64,000 nt of DNA from Bin87 sp965204395. Lineage in GTDB: Bacteria; Chloroflexota; Dehalococcoidia; Lucifugimonadales; UBA3495. The number at the start of each line of letters is the position of its first letter. Position 1 is the stretch's first letter. Shown here in pieces: positions 36,708-45,704 of the stretch. Made by a program: the position numbers and the translations under genes. The notes beneath the pieces are model-generated. The model searched no databases and had not been told where the DNA came from. It was given only the letters and a program-made list of their open reading frames with translations. The stretch spans positions 62,001-126,000 of the forward strand of contig OZ241987.1 in assembly GCA_965204395.1 (NCBI GenBank), given 5' to 3'.

Positions 36708-37475
36708 TCAATCACCTCCTTGATTGCTGAGCAGGGCGCGGTGTGGGGACAGCCGTTCCCGGTAGCTGGTGCCCTCGATGACGATCTGGTAGCTGGCATT
36801 GGCCAGCCGGTCCAGGGCGCTGTTACCGAGGATGGGATCATCGAAGAGGCTGAGCCATTCGTCCACGGCACGGTTGCTGGTGATGATGAAGCTGGAGGAC
36901 CGGTGCCGGTTGAGGATGAGGTCATACAGATCCGCCGACTGTTGGGCGGTGAGGCGGTGGAGACCCAGGTCATCCAGGATGAGCAGGTCTGGGGTGAGGA
37001 AGGACCGGAAAGCGCGGTCGACGGAGTTGTCCACTCTGGCCTGAGCCATGGCCCTGAAGAAGTCGTCGGCGTGGCTGAAACGCACGGTGTGTCCGGCGCG
37101 GATGGCCGAGTAGCCCAGGGCCTGGGCCAGAAAGCTCTTGCCGACGCCGGCGGGTCCCACCAGGAGCACGTGCTCGTGCTTGTCCAGAAATTCCAGGGAG
37201 AAGACGGCGTCCAAGAGCCGGCGGTCCAGGGTGATCGACGCCGACCAGTCGAAGTCCTCCAGCCGGCAGGTCTCCTGGAAGCCGGCACCATTGAGGCGCA
37301 CTTCGATGCGCCGGTGGGCGCGGCGGTTGACCTCGTCGCTGAGGATGATCTCCAGGAAGGAGGCGTAGTCCAGTTGTTCACGACGGGCCAGGGCGATGCG
37401 CTCAGGCAGGGTGGTGGCCATTTGTCCCAGGCGGAGTTGCTTGAGCAAAGGGGTGAGTTCGGTTACACGTGTCAT
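36708..37475 (-). CDS. istB: IS21 helper ATPase IstB
   Basis: AAA+ ATPase that loads the IstA transposase on target DNA. It has 255 residues from ATG 37475, which has GAGGAGA upstream; a longer frame to 37526 would overlap istA. Walker A is GPAGVGKSFLA, Walker B is LLILDDLGL, and the sensor region is IITSNRAVDEW. The DnaA/DnaC-like layout is typical. It lies 13 nt after istA. Confidence 0.95.
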   Translation of the reverse strand: MTRVTELTPLLKQLRLGQMATTLPERIALARREQLDYASFLEIILSDEVNRRAHRRIEVRLNGAGFQETCRLEDFDWSASITLDRRLLDAVFSLEFLDKHEHVLLVGPAGVGKSFLAQALGYSAIRAGHTVRFSHADDFFRAMAQARVDNSVDRAFRSFLTPDLLILDDLGLHRLTAQQSADLYDLILNRHRSSSFIITSNRAVDEWLSLFDDPILGNSALDRLANASYQIVIEGTSYRERLSPHRALLSNQGGD

Positions 37476-37488
37476 GGGTATAATCTCC

Positions 37489-39060
37489 TCAGGCCGACTT
37501 CCGGCGGTACGGGTCGCTTTGGGCAAAGACGGACCCGGGCCGAGCGAAGCGGCCGGTTAGCAGGGGCAGCGGCAGTTGCGGCGTGGTTTCCTCTTCCAGA
37601 GCCTGGACCAGGATGCGCTCCACGCGGTAGACGTCGATGAGGTCGACGTCCAGGGCCCGCTGGCAGGCGGCGTCCAGGCGCTGGGCGGTGTAGCGCTCGC
37701 CCAGACCCAGCAGCTTATGTCCCTGCCTGATCTTGGACCAGGGGTGGTCGCCTTCGAAAAGGCGTTCGGCGAATTCGCCCACTGCGGTTCCCAGTTTGGC
37801 GGCGTCGCGCTTGAGCCCGTCCGGAGCCCTGGTGGTGTAGGGGGCGACCCTGGGAGGATAGTCGGCGACGTCGGTGGAGCGGCCGCCCACCGGCTGTCTG
37901 GGATGGGTCTTGATCAGCTGACCGCGGTGGTAGATGCGCACCAGCTTGCTGTCCACCCTGACCTCCACCTTCAGGCCTGGCCGGCAGAGGTGATAAGGCA
38001 CCGAGTAGAGTGCATCGAGGCACTTGATGTGATGGTCCTGATGGACGGTGTTGGTACGCCAGTTGGCGATCTCGTAGGGGATGCCGTCCCAGGGGATCAG
38101 GGCGTGTCGCTCCTCATCCTGGAAGACCACCAGGGGTTTCTTTCTGGTGGTGCCGTGGATGCGCATGCCGGCCACTTCCAGGCACCATTTCGGTGCGGCG
38201 GCGCGCACGTGGGTGAAGTCGTCGAAATCGGCTCCCTTGTAGAAGCGCTCCCTGGCGTAGGGCACCTTGCGCTCGACTTTGGGCTTGTCCTGGGGATGGC
38301 CCTTGCGGGCCGGGTCGGGGATGAATCCCCGGTGCTGGGCGTACTCCAGGAAACCCCTGGTAAGAATGGGATTGAGCGGATCCGTGCCCACCACCGCGGC
38401 GGGGAAATTGTCGATGACCAGGTACTTGGGCATGCCGCCGAAGAAAGCCCACGCTGCCTCCAGGCCGGCGATCACGTCCGGAAGCTTGTGCTGCATCATG
38501 GGCCAGACGAAACAGTGGCGGGAGTGGCACATCACGATGACCATGGCCCACACCGCCTTGCGCTTGCCGGTGGCTGGGTCGGTGATCATGCCCAGCCGTC
38601 CGAAGTCGGCCTCAGCCACCTCCCCCGGCGGGGTGTCCGCCATCCGCACCGTGGTCTTGCTGCGACGCCGCCAGTTGCGGTTGATGATGAAACGCCGCAG
38701 CGACGGGTACGATACCCGACAGCCCCGCATGCCCAGCAACTCGTGGATGCGGGTCATCTGCAGCCGGTCTTTGGTGATCCATTGGTAGATCTGGTCCGCC
38801 CACGGCTCCAACTGGTCCTGCCGTGGCGTCGCCGCCTGCCGCGGTCCCGACAGACTGATCGTCGCCAGTCGGCTCAGTTGATCCTCGCTGGGTGGCGGTC
38901 CTACCTGGGCGATGCCCTCAGCCTGAGCCGCCGCTAGATACTTCCGTACCGTATTGCGGGACAGCCCGGTCCCAAAGGCAATCCGCCCGGGGACCTCCCC
39001 CGCCTGCCAGCGGCGGATGATCTCTTTTATCTCCATCCTGGAAACCTCCCGGTACGCCAT
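37489..39060 (-). CDS. istA: IS21 transposase IstA
   Basis: DDE transposase of 523 residues. It has an N-terminal helix-turn-helix (IRRWQAGEVPGRIAFGTG, LSRNTVRKYLA), then the rve catalytic core with Asp in EVAEADFGRLG, Asp in LVIDNFPAAV and Glu in KPKVERKVPYARERF, and a C-terminal region. ATG 39060 and 39036 both have SD-like sequences. No frameshift or premature stop is seen. Confidence 0.95.
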   Translation of the reverse strand: MAYREVSRMEIKEIIRRWQAGEVPGRIAFGTGLSRNTVRKYLAAAQAEGIAQVGPPPSEDQLSRLATISLSGPRQAATPRQDQLEPWADQIYQWITKDRLQMTRIHELLGMRGCRVSYPSLRRFIINRNWRRRSKTTVRMADTPPGEVAEADFGRLGMITDPATGKRKAVWAMVIVMCHSRHCFVWPMMQHKLPDVIAGLEAAWAFFGGMPKYLVIDNFPAAVVGTDPLNPILTRGFLEYAQHRGFIPDPARKGHPQDKPKVERKVPYARERFYKGADFDDFTHVRAAAPKWCLEVAGMRIHGTTRKKPLVVFQDEERHALIPWDGIPYEIANWRTNTVHQDHHIKCLDALYSVPYHLCRPGLKVEVRVDSKLVRIYHRGQLIKTHPRQPVGGRSTDVADYPPRVAPYTTRAPDGLKRDAAKLGTAVGEFAERLFEGDHPWSKIRQGHKLLGLGERYTAQRLDAACQRALDVDLIDVYRVERILVQALEEETTPQLPLPLLTGRFARPGSVFAQSDPYRRKSA

Positions 39061-39197
39061 CGCTGCACCTCAACATCAGAGTGCAACAATGGTCGCCGAT
39101 CTGGCTCCCAAGGTGGTCAAAGACCATGAAAATCTCGGTCAAAGACCGTGAACATTTCACGATTTAGATGATCAAAGTTGGTGAAAATTGACAAATG

Positions 39198-39974
39198 GCC
39201 GCGCCAACTGCCGAATCGGGGGTTTCGGTTTCGATCATCCCCTCCGACAGCAGACCTTCCAGCAACGGACACCAGGTCGATCTGAGCGTGGGCATCAACT
39301 ACATCGTCGTAACGGTGACCCACGACGAAAGCAGCGAGTTGAGGGTCTACGTGGTGCAGGTAACCCGGGAGCCGTTGGCGCTGACTCCGCAAGAGGATTG
39401 TCCGCAAAACATCGTTGATCAGGCGCCGGTCCATTGTGGCTCCACCAGGTTTGCGGACTATCGGATTGAGAGCAACGGGAGTTACAGCATCGACTGGAGC
39501 AAATGGGACGACTCCCGTTCCAATGTCACCGGATACACCGTGACCATCGAAGAGTACATGCACCGGACCTACCACCAGAACGGACAGAGAGTGAGCGAAG
39601 CCGATCTGCAGAACGTCTATGAGAGTTGTGAATTCAGCAACGGCAGTTGGGCTTGTGAAGGCCCGTTGGTCGACGTTTACCACGTGGACGGCGCGGGACA
39701 ACCCACGCAGACCCGCACGGTACTGAGCAATACCCAACAGACGGAGCTGAGCGGCACGCTTGGGTTCACCGGCGTGAGGGACGCCCAGGAAACCTTTCAC
39801 CGTTGGAGCGGGGACGCTCACGATGCCAACAACGAACCCACCGCCGTAACGTACACCACCATAACGTCTGAGGTTGACCGCTACCGGTTCGTACCCCACA
39901 CGGCGAACGGCGACCTGAAAACCAAGAAAATCACGATCGCCGGCCTGGTCTTTGCAAATCCCTTCGCCCCGTAG
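39198..39974 (+). pseudogene. Surface-protein gene, 3' part separated by IS21
   Basis: The 258-residue C-terminal piece of the giant surface protein. It begins with the second half of the split cadherin-like beta-sandwich domain (HQVDLSVGINYIVVTVTHD, LRVYVVQVTREP), followed by a Cys-containing region with CPQN, HCGSTRF, CEFSNGSWACEG. It has no own ribosome site or signal peptide; ATG 39195 is part of the target duplication. It is probably not expressed in this cell line. Confidence 0.85.
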
Positions 39975-40289
39975 CGAGCGGGCCGCACCGGCCAGGCTGT
40001 CGAAATCCACAACGCGCCGGGGCGCAGGTTGAGTAAATCGTCAACCCGTTCCGGCGCACCCATCAGAGTCTGCCGGATTTCGGATCGGTCATCGCGAGGG
40101 GCATGGCGACGCCGCAATCTCGTCGGCGCAAAGAACCCGGAGCGGTTAGCCGTCCAAACCGCCACGAGATTGCCATCCCCCCGCATCGCGCGCAGGGTCG
40201 CAACGACAGGATCCTGGAGGCCGCGCACGGCGGTTACGCCCACCGGAGATCATCGTCAGCCGAACGCCGCGGCGACGAGAGCGCGGCGA
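39975..40289. other. Region without a recognised gene
   Basis: Open frames exist on both strands but none has family motifs or a convincing start. It borders the 235-bp tandem repeat. Confidence 0.4.
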
Positions 40290-41046
40290 AAACGAACAAA
40301 AAGCCGGTTCTCGATGGGGTGTTTTTGACATCTCAACCACCCTTTTTTGAGGGCTCAACCACCCCTTTTTGAGGTGTCGATTTGCAGCCCGGCGGCGGCG
40401 ATTTGGCATCCGCCGCGGCGGCGTCTGATCCAATGAACTGCGATGCCCGGGCCACGTCACCGGCAACGACTCCGGTCCGGTGGTCGGGCGCGAGGGCTTT
40501 GACCCGGACGGCGGCATGGCGACCAAAACGAACAAAAAGCCGGTTCTCAATAGGGTGTTTCAGGGGTCTCAACCCACGTTTTTCGAGGGCTCAACCACCC
40601 CTTTTTGGGGTGTCGATTTGCAGCCCGGCGGCGGCGATTTGGCACCGGCGCGACGGCGTCCGATCCAGTCATCCACGATGACCCGGCCACGTCGGCGGCG
40701 ACGACTGCGGTCCGGTGAACGGGCACGAGGGCTTTGACCCGGACCGCGGCATGGCGGCAAAATCGAACAAAAAGCCGGTTCTCAATGGGGCGTTTCAGGG
40801 GTCTCAACCACCCTTTTTTGAGGGCTCAACCACCCCTTTTGGGGGTGTCGATTTGCGGGCTTGCGGCGGCGGTTTGGCACCGGCGCGACGGCGTCCGATC
40901 CAGTCATCCACGATGACCCGGCCACATCGCCGGCGACGACTGCTGACCGGTGAACGGGCGAGAGGGCTTTGACCGGGACCGCGGAAGGGCGGCAAAAACG
41001 AACAAAAAGCCGGTTCTCAATGGGGCGTTTCAGGGGTCTCAATCAC
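40290..41046. repeat. Tandem repeat, ~235-bp period, three full units and a partial fourth
   Basis: The anchor ACGAACAAAAAGCCGGTTCT recurs at 40292, 40528, 40763 (first base changed) and 40998, giving periods of 236, 235 and 235. Each unit also has paired CTCAACCACCC-T-rich-TTGAGG motifs that can form small hairpins. The period is not a multiple of three, so it does not encode a repeated peptide; the long frames seen in it are by-products. The fourth unit breaks off into an IS256 remnant. Confidence 0.85.
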
Positions 41047-41050
41047 CCTT

Positions 41051-41260
41051 ACCAGGCCGCAACGCGCCGTTTGGTCGGCGTCCGCCTCTGGCGGACTGGC
41101 CGAGCAGCACCACGAATGGGCCGAAGGCCCCCCGCTATCTCACCTTTACCGACGACCTCGACACCAAGACCCTGCCGACAGGCGATGTCCTGGAGGCAGC
41201 TGCCTGAACATCATCAACAAGGATGACACCTTTCACACCAGTTGACGGGACTTGACCCCC
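41051..41260 (+). pseudogene. IS256-family transposase C-terminal remnant
   Basis: Reading across frames gives RLVG, then LAEQHHEWAE and RYLTFTDDLDT, the tail of an IS256 transposase. A P1 palindrome (41081-41095) lies directly after the LVG codons, as in the remnant at 21.3 kb. A GGGACTTGACCC-like end follows near 41250. It truncates the tandem repeat. Confidence 0.65.
41081..41095. repeat. Short palindrome P1
   Basis: TCCGCCTCTGGCGGA, in the same transposase codon context as 21371-21385. Confidence 0.8.
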
Positions 41261-42027
41261 TCCGGGTCCGACGGAGCGATTCTCCGAGTGAGCCTGAACT
41301 GACGACGGAGTATTGATGATCTCTTTACCGATACGATCAGGCCGTTCAGGTGGGTATCCCCATCTTAACGCATAACTCACATGAATACCACTCTGATAGC
41401 TCGAATAAATTACGTAAAAATCATGGTAAATCCATTGACTGTGATAAAATTCCTGATGTGTGTGTTCGCCGACGCGCGACTCGTTCTGCATGGGTGCAGT
41501 CAGGACTGCGTGACCGGTTAAGGTGAATCCAATCACAAGATCGACACTCTGGATCGTGAGTGCGTATTTCAGGGACGCCTTTTGTCAGCTGACGATACGT
41601 GCTAAAGCGTCTAAAAATTTGACATCCTCGACAGAAGCCAGTCGGACTACGCAGGACCGATCGATTTGAATCAATGGGTTCGGCGGAATAATAGATGCAG
41701 AACTGTACATGATTGTGGAGCCGATCATGCCCGGCTCATCACGGGCGACTAACCTGACCAGCAGGGCTGCAAGATGGCCAGTTTTCTCGTGATCGCTGCG
41801 CTGTCCGCATGGTGGTGTGGGCGTGGTGGGTTGTGGCCGCGCTGGACCCTGATGGGCCTGATCAACCCGCACGACCGACGGCGACAGCGTTGTGTCACGG
41901 ATCGTTCAACGGATTTGGGACTGCCTTGGAATTCGCAGGTCGTTGCACCTCGATACCGGAGGCCAGTGTTCGAGAGTAATTGCGCGATCGACCACCGTTA
42001 TTCGCGGGAAATGGGAGGAACAAAATA
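41261..42027. other. Intergenic region, no recognised gene
   Basis: No frame with family motifs. It ends with GGGAGGAA (42013-42020), the ribosome site for the following binding-protein gene. Confidence 0.5.
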
Positions 42028-43305
42028 GTGCGAGCAATATCCTGGAAGCTGATCATATCTACAATTTTTGTCATGGCTCTGATGGTGGCATGTGGCGCGG
42101 ATGCGGTCCCGACACCGGAACCAGCGTTCCAGACGAACACGCCGGCCGTTGCAAACACGCTTGCCACGCCGACAACGGCACCCGCGGAACCGGCTCCGAC
42201 GTTGATGGGCCAAGCAGCTGGCAAGCCCTTCGTTATCGGCGTGATGGAGTCCGTTACCGGGCCGGGCGAAACCTACGGGAATGTAGCGGTGCGGGCCAAG
42301 CAGATGGCCGTGGATGAAATCAACGAGGCAGGGGGCATCAACGGGCGCGAACTGAACCTCATTGTCGAGGATTCCAAGTGCTCCGCCCAGGACGCCATCA
42401 CGGCCTACAAAAAGCTGACCGACGTGGACGGAGTGAAGATCATCCTGGGCACGTCGTGCAGCGGAGCCATGCTTGGCGCGGCTCCCCTGGCTGAAGCTGG
42501 TGGGGTGGTGTTGTTCTCGGGGTTGGCGACGAACCCCGACATCGCCCACGCGGGCGACTACATCTTCCGCACGTCCATGAGCGACCAGCAGCGGGGGCTG
42601 GAAACCGGCAACGTGATGTGGCACGACGGCGTCCGCACGCTGGGGACGATCACCGAGGCAACCGATTACGCCGAGGGTATCCGCAGGACCACCGTTGAGC
42701 AGTTCCAAAAGCTGGGCGGGACAGTGGTAGCCGAGGAGCGCTATGCCTCAGACATCACCGACTTCCGGACGTATCTCACCAAACTGGTGAGCACCAATCC
42801 CGACGCTGTTCACCTGGCCGCGCAGTCGGAATTCACTGGCGGAACGATCATCAAACAGCTGAGAGAGCTGGGTTACGAGGACGCCATTTATACGGAAGAC
42901 GTGGGCGCCGGAACGACGGCCTTGGAGATTGCCGGTGAAGCTGCCACGGGGGTGAAGGCCATCCTGGCCGACATTGACCCGTCCAACGAACGCGGACAGC
43001 AGGTACTGGAAAAATTCAGGGAGCGCTACGACTACCTGACCCTTTCGTGGTACGTGGGATCGGCATACGACAACGTTTACATAACGGCGGAATGTTTGAG
43101 CCGAATTGACGACGACCAGAACGCCGATGCGTTCCGGGACTGCCTGTATGGAATCACGTGGAGCGGCGCGATCGGCGATGGTTACAGCTTCGACGAGAAC
43201 GGCGAGGTTGTCGGCCTGGCGAACGTGGTGGTCGAAATCCTGCCCGTTCCGGAACGGACCGAGGAGAACAATGGCTACCGGGTGCTTGGTCCGGCTCCGC
43301 AATGA
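42028..43305 (+). CDS. Amino acid/amide-type ABC transporter substrate-binding lipoprotein
   Basis: A 425-residue periplasmic-binding-protein-fold lipoprotein of the LivK/Peripla_BP_6 family. GTG 42028 is chosen for GGGAGGAA 7 nt upstream; it gives a signal ending in the lipobox ALMVAC. A Pro/Thr/Ala-rich spacer precedes the domain (FVIGVMESVTGPGETYG, DEINEAGGINGRELNLIVED). No permease or ATPase is adjacent on this strand. It converges on the urease cluster and could supply an alternative ligand to the UrtBCDE channel, which is speculative. Confidence 0.85.
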   Translation: MRAISWKLIISTIFVMALMVACGADAVPTPEPAFQTNTPAVANTLATPTTAPAEPAPTLMGQAAGKPFVIGVMESVTGPGETYGNVAVRAKQMAVDEINEAGGINGRELNLIVEDSKCSAQDAITAYKKLTDVDGVKIILGTSCSGAMLGAAPLAEAGGVVLFSGLATNPDIAHAGDYIFRTSMSDQQRGLETGNVMWHDGVRTLGTITEATDYAEGIRRTTVEQFQKLGGTVVAEERYASDITDFRTYLTKLVSTNPDAVHLAAQSEFTGGTIIKQLRELGYEDAIYTEDVGAGTTALEIAGEAATGVKAILADIDPSNERGQQVLEKFRERYDYLTLSWYVGSAYDNVYITAECLSRIDDDQNADAFRDCLYGITWSGAIGDGYSFDENGEVVGLANVVVEILPVPERTEENNGYRVLGPAPQ

Positions 43306-43364
43306 TTCGGCGACTCCATCGATGGGCCAACCAGAGAGTCAGCCACAGGGATTTCGCAGACGCA

Positions 43365-43399
43365 GACCGGACTAACTTCCGAATTCTGGCTAGCCGGTC
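43365..43399. terminator. Possible bidirectional terminator
   Basis: GACCGG-A-CTA pairs with TAG-CCGGTC across a ~16-nt loop in the 147-nt gap between two convergent genes. There is no T-run, so support is moderate to weak. Confidence 0.35.
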
Positions 43400-43452
43400 G
43401 GTAAGGTAACGTGGTTGAATCGGCGTGGCGGCGGTGCGGTCGCTGGATTCCC

Positions 43453-44355
43453 TCAGTATTTCCTTGAGGGAGGAGGTTCGGCTCCCAGCAGTTCTTGCCT
43501 TGCGATTGACCAAACTCGGTTCAATGCCTGTTGTGCGGCCGAACAATCAGCGCCGATCACTTTGATCCCGAGGCCGTTGCCATCTGGCAGCATCGATGCG
43601 CCGGAGCGTGCATTGGAGACGCAAGCCAGTGTGATCCTCGTGAGATCGAGGAGCCGACGGGCGGCGGTTTGGTCGCATACGATTAGCATCGAACCGAGCG
43701 TCAAGCCGCGGTTGTCCTCGTTTTCGCTGAACGCTGCGCTCAACTGACCGATGCCGTTGGGCGCAGATTCCTGCGGCGAGAGATGGAAGGCTTCTCGGAA
43801 AACCGCCCGTTGATTGTCCCGATACACGGCGAGGCGATTCCGGACGCTGCGATATTGGAACGATTCCCTCATTGCCACCCGCCCGGGAGTGATGATGTCC
43901 CACCAAAGCAATGTGCCTCCGGGTTCTACCGTGATGCAAAAGTCCTGCTCCAGGCTAGAGTTGCTGAAGGGAATGAGTGGGTCGGGGAGGTACTCCAGAT
44001 AACCGCCGGCGGCCACGTTTAGAACTACGCGCTGCTCGGCCTTGCCTCGCTCCATCGTGTAAATCTTGGTCGCGCTCTGCGTGGTGACATGGGCCCTGGC
44101 GCCGCGGCCGACCTCGATCCTGACTTCCTGGCGGTCGCCGGCGAACAACCCGCCGGTAGGGTTGGAGAGGAAGACGTGGGCCAAGTCGGGAACTGCATCG
44201 TCCGGGTAAAGCGCCCGTTGGACAATCAGCGGCGGCCGAGTGCGGGCATGCGCGAGGCGAGTTCGCCCATCCCGACGCTCCAGAGAGAGTTCGGCCAGCC
44301 CATGCGTCGTCGGACGCCGGGTTTCAGCAGGTGGCAGGAGGGTCGCCGATTGCAT
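43453..44355 (-). CDS. ureD: Urease accessory protein UreD
   Basis: Scaffold of the UreD-UreF-UreG complex that delivers nickel to apo-urease. 300 residues with family signatures NPTGGLFAGDR, QSATKIYTM and YLPDPLIPFSNSSLEQ. Its start overlaps the end of ureG by 32 nt, which suggests coupled translation. Last gene of the urea operon. Confidence 0.93.
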   Translation of the reverse strand: MQSATLLPPAETRRPTTHGLAELSLERRDGRTRLAHARTRPPLIVQRALYPDDAVPDLAHVFLSNPTGGLFAGDRQEVRIEVGRGARAHVTTQSATKIYTMERGKAEQRVVLNVAAGGYLEYLPDPLIPFSNSSLEQDFCITVEPGGTLLWWDIITPGRVAMRESFQYRSVRNRLAVYRDNQRAVFREAFHLSPQESAPNGIGQLSAAFSENEDNRGLTLGSMLIVCDQTAARRLLDLTRITLACVSNARSGASMLPDGNGLGIKVIGADCSAAQQALNRVWSIARQELLGAEPPPSRKY

Positions 44356-44950
44356 CGAGGATGTAGTCCAGCACTACTTCCAGCCCCTCGCCGGCGCGGC
44401 AATTGGTGAATGCGTAGGGGCGGTCTCCACGAACCACGCTGAGGTCGCGGCGCATCACGTCCAAGTCGGCGCCCACGTGTGGAGCCAGGTCGGTCTTGTT
44501 CACCACCAGTAGATCGGTTTGGGTGATACCCTGGCCCCGCTTGCGGGGAATCTTGTCGCCGGCCGCCACGTCGATGACGTAGATCTGGTATTCCGCCAAA
44601 GCCGGGCTAAATGTGAGAGTGAGGTTGTCGCCGCCGCTTTCGATAAGCACGATGTCGGAGTCTGGATACGCCTCGGTCAGTTCTTCCGCCGCCAGCAGGT
44701 TAAGGCTGGGGTCTTCGCGCACCGCCGTGTGGGGGCAAGCGCCGGTGGCGACACCGCGGATGCGGTCGGTGTCGAACACGCCGGACAGCGTCCTGATCAC
44801 GTGGTCGGCGTCCTCCCGGGTGAAGATGTCGTTGGTGATTACGACCGGATGCCGGTTACGATCCATCAGTAACGGGACCAGCCTTTCCACCAGCGTGGTC
44901 TTGCCGGACCCGACCGGTCCACCTATACCTACTCTGGGTACATTTCGCAT
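44324..44950 (-). CDS. ureG: Urease accessory GTPase UreG
   Basis: SIMIBI GTPase that drives nickel insertion. 208 residues from ATG 44950, which has GGAGAT upstream; the frame continues further but without family similarity. P-loop GGPVGSGKTTL, nickel/metal-site region GVATGACPHTAV (CPH), LIESGGDNL and the specificity motif VVNKTDLA are all intact. Confidence 0.96.
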   Translation of the reverse strand: MRNVPRVGIGGPVGSGKTTLVERLVPLLMDRNRHPVVITNDIFTREDADHVIRTLSGVFDTDRIRGVATGACPHTAVREDPSLNLLAAEELTEAYPDSDIVLIESGGDNLTLTFSPALAEYQIYVIDVAAGDKIPRKRGQGITQTDLLVVNKTDLAPHVGADLDVMRRDLSVVRGDRPYAFTNCRAGEGLEVVLDYILDAIGDPPATC

Positions 44951-44979
44951 GTTGTGATCTCCGTGTTTACCGATGCGGC

Positions 44980-45693
44980 TCAACTGGCGAACATACGCAC
45001 ATCGTCGTGCTCGTGCAGCATGGACGCGATGTCTGCCTGTGGCGTGAACGATGTCATTTCGCGCCAATCGCGAGCGCCTATATCCGTGGCCGATCTCGCC
45101 ACCGGATCCTGTATCGAATGAAGGATGCGCTGGGCCTCCGAATGGGTAAGCGGCAGCAACCGTTGCGCCGCCCCAAGCACACCTACCGCGAAACTGTGGC
45201 AGTACATCAACAGAGCGTTCTGTGCCGGTATGCCGAAGGCGCACGTCGCGATTCCCAGCGCCACCGCGCTCGTGCCCGGCGTTTCATGGGTCAGGGCCAT
45301 TTGCCGGAAATCGGCGCAGATGGATGATTCGGTATCTCCCGCCAACAGAGGGGCAGTTTCGTCGAGGATGCGCCGCCCGGCGTGGCAGGAGGCATGGCGC
45401 AGTTCTTCGGGCAGTTTCATCGCGTGCAGATGCCAATCGATGTCACCGAGGGTTGCTAGGTCTCCGTTCTGCGCCGCGCGGTGAGCATTGAGGAGAGCAA
45501 CGCCGTCGCACGGCAGGATCGACCATGTCAGCAGGTTATGCAGGCATTGCTGTACGTCGGCGGCGTTTTGGACCCAACCGCGCGCCACCATGCTCTCCAG
45601 CCCGTGCGAGTGGGCGTACATACCAGAAGGGAAGAAGGAATCTGCCAATTGCAGTGCCGCTAGGAAACTGCTGTGAGGGTGGTCGTTCCGCAT
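44980..45693 (-). CDS. ureF: Urease accessory protein UreF
   Basis: Helical partner that couples UreG to UreD and urease. 237 residues with ADSFFPSGMYAHSHGLES near the N-terminus and TSAVALGIATCAFGIP. It lies 11 nt after ureC. Confidence 0.94.
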   Translation of the reverse strand: MRNDHPHSSFLAALQLADSFFPSGMYAHSHGLESMVARGWVQNAADVQQCLHNLLTWSILPCDGVALLNAHRAAQNGDLATLGDIDWHLHAMKLPEELRHASCHAGRRILDETAPLLAGDTESSICADFRQMALTHETPGTSAVALGIATCAFGIPAQNALLMYCHSFAVGVLGAAQRLLPLTHSEAQRILHSIQDPVARSATDIGARDWREMTSFTPQADIASMLHEHDDVRMFAS

Positions 45694-45704
45694 GGTCGGG
45701 CCGG

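Larger units (their letters stand above)
36614..39193 (-). mobile_element. IS21-family element inserted in the surface-protein gene
   Basis: A 2,580-bp element with ends TGTGAATTTTCACC and TGTCAATTTTCACC (one mismatch), flanked by a 4-bp target duplication AATG (36610-36613 and 39194-39197). Inner repeats CGGTCTTTGACCACCTTGG are present at both ends, as usual for IS21 multiple terminal repeats. It carries intact-looking istA and istB on the - strand. The clean duplication and open frames indicate a recent insertion. Confidence 0.93.

Noticed and set aside
37576..38937. 453-residue + strand frame over istA
   Set aside because: Antisense shadow of an intact transposase.
40379..41042. Several 60-99-residue frames repeated with similar peptides
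   Set aside because: They arise from the 235-bp repeat read in shifting phases on both strands; the period is not divisible by three and no start signals are seen.
40290..41046. CRISPR array
   Set aside because: The units are ~235 bp, not short repeats with unique spacers, and no cas genes occur.
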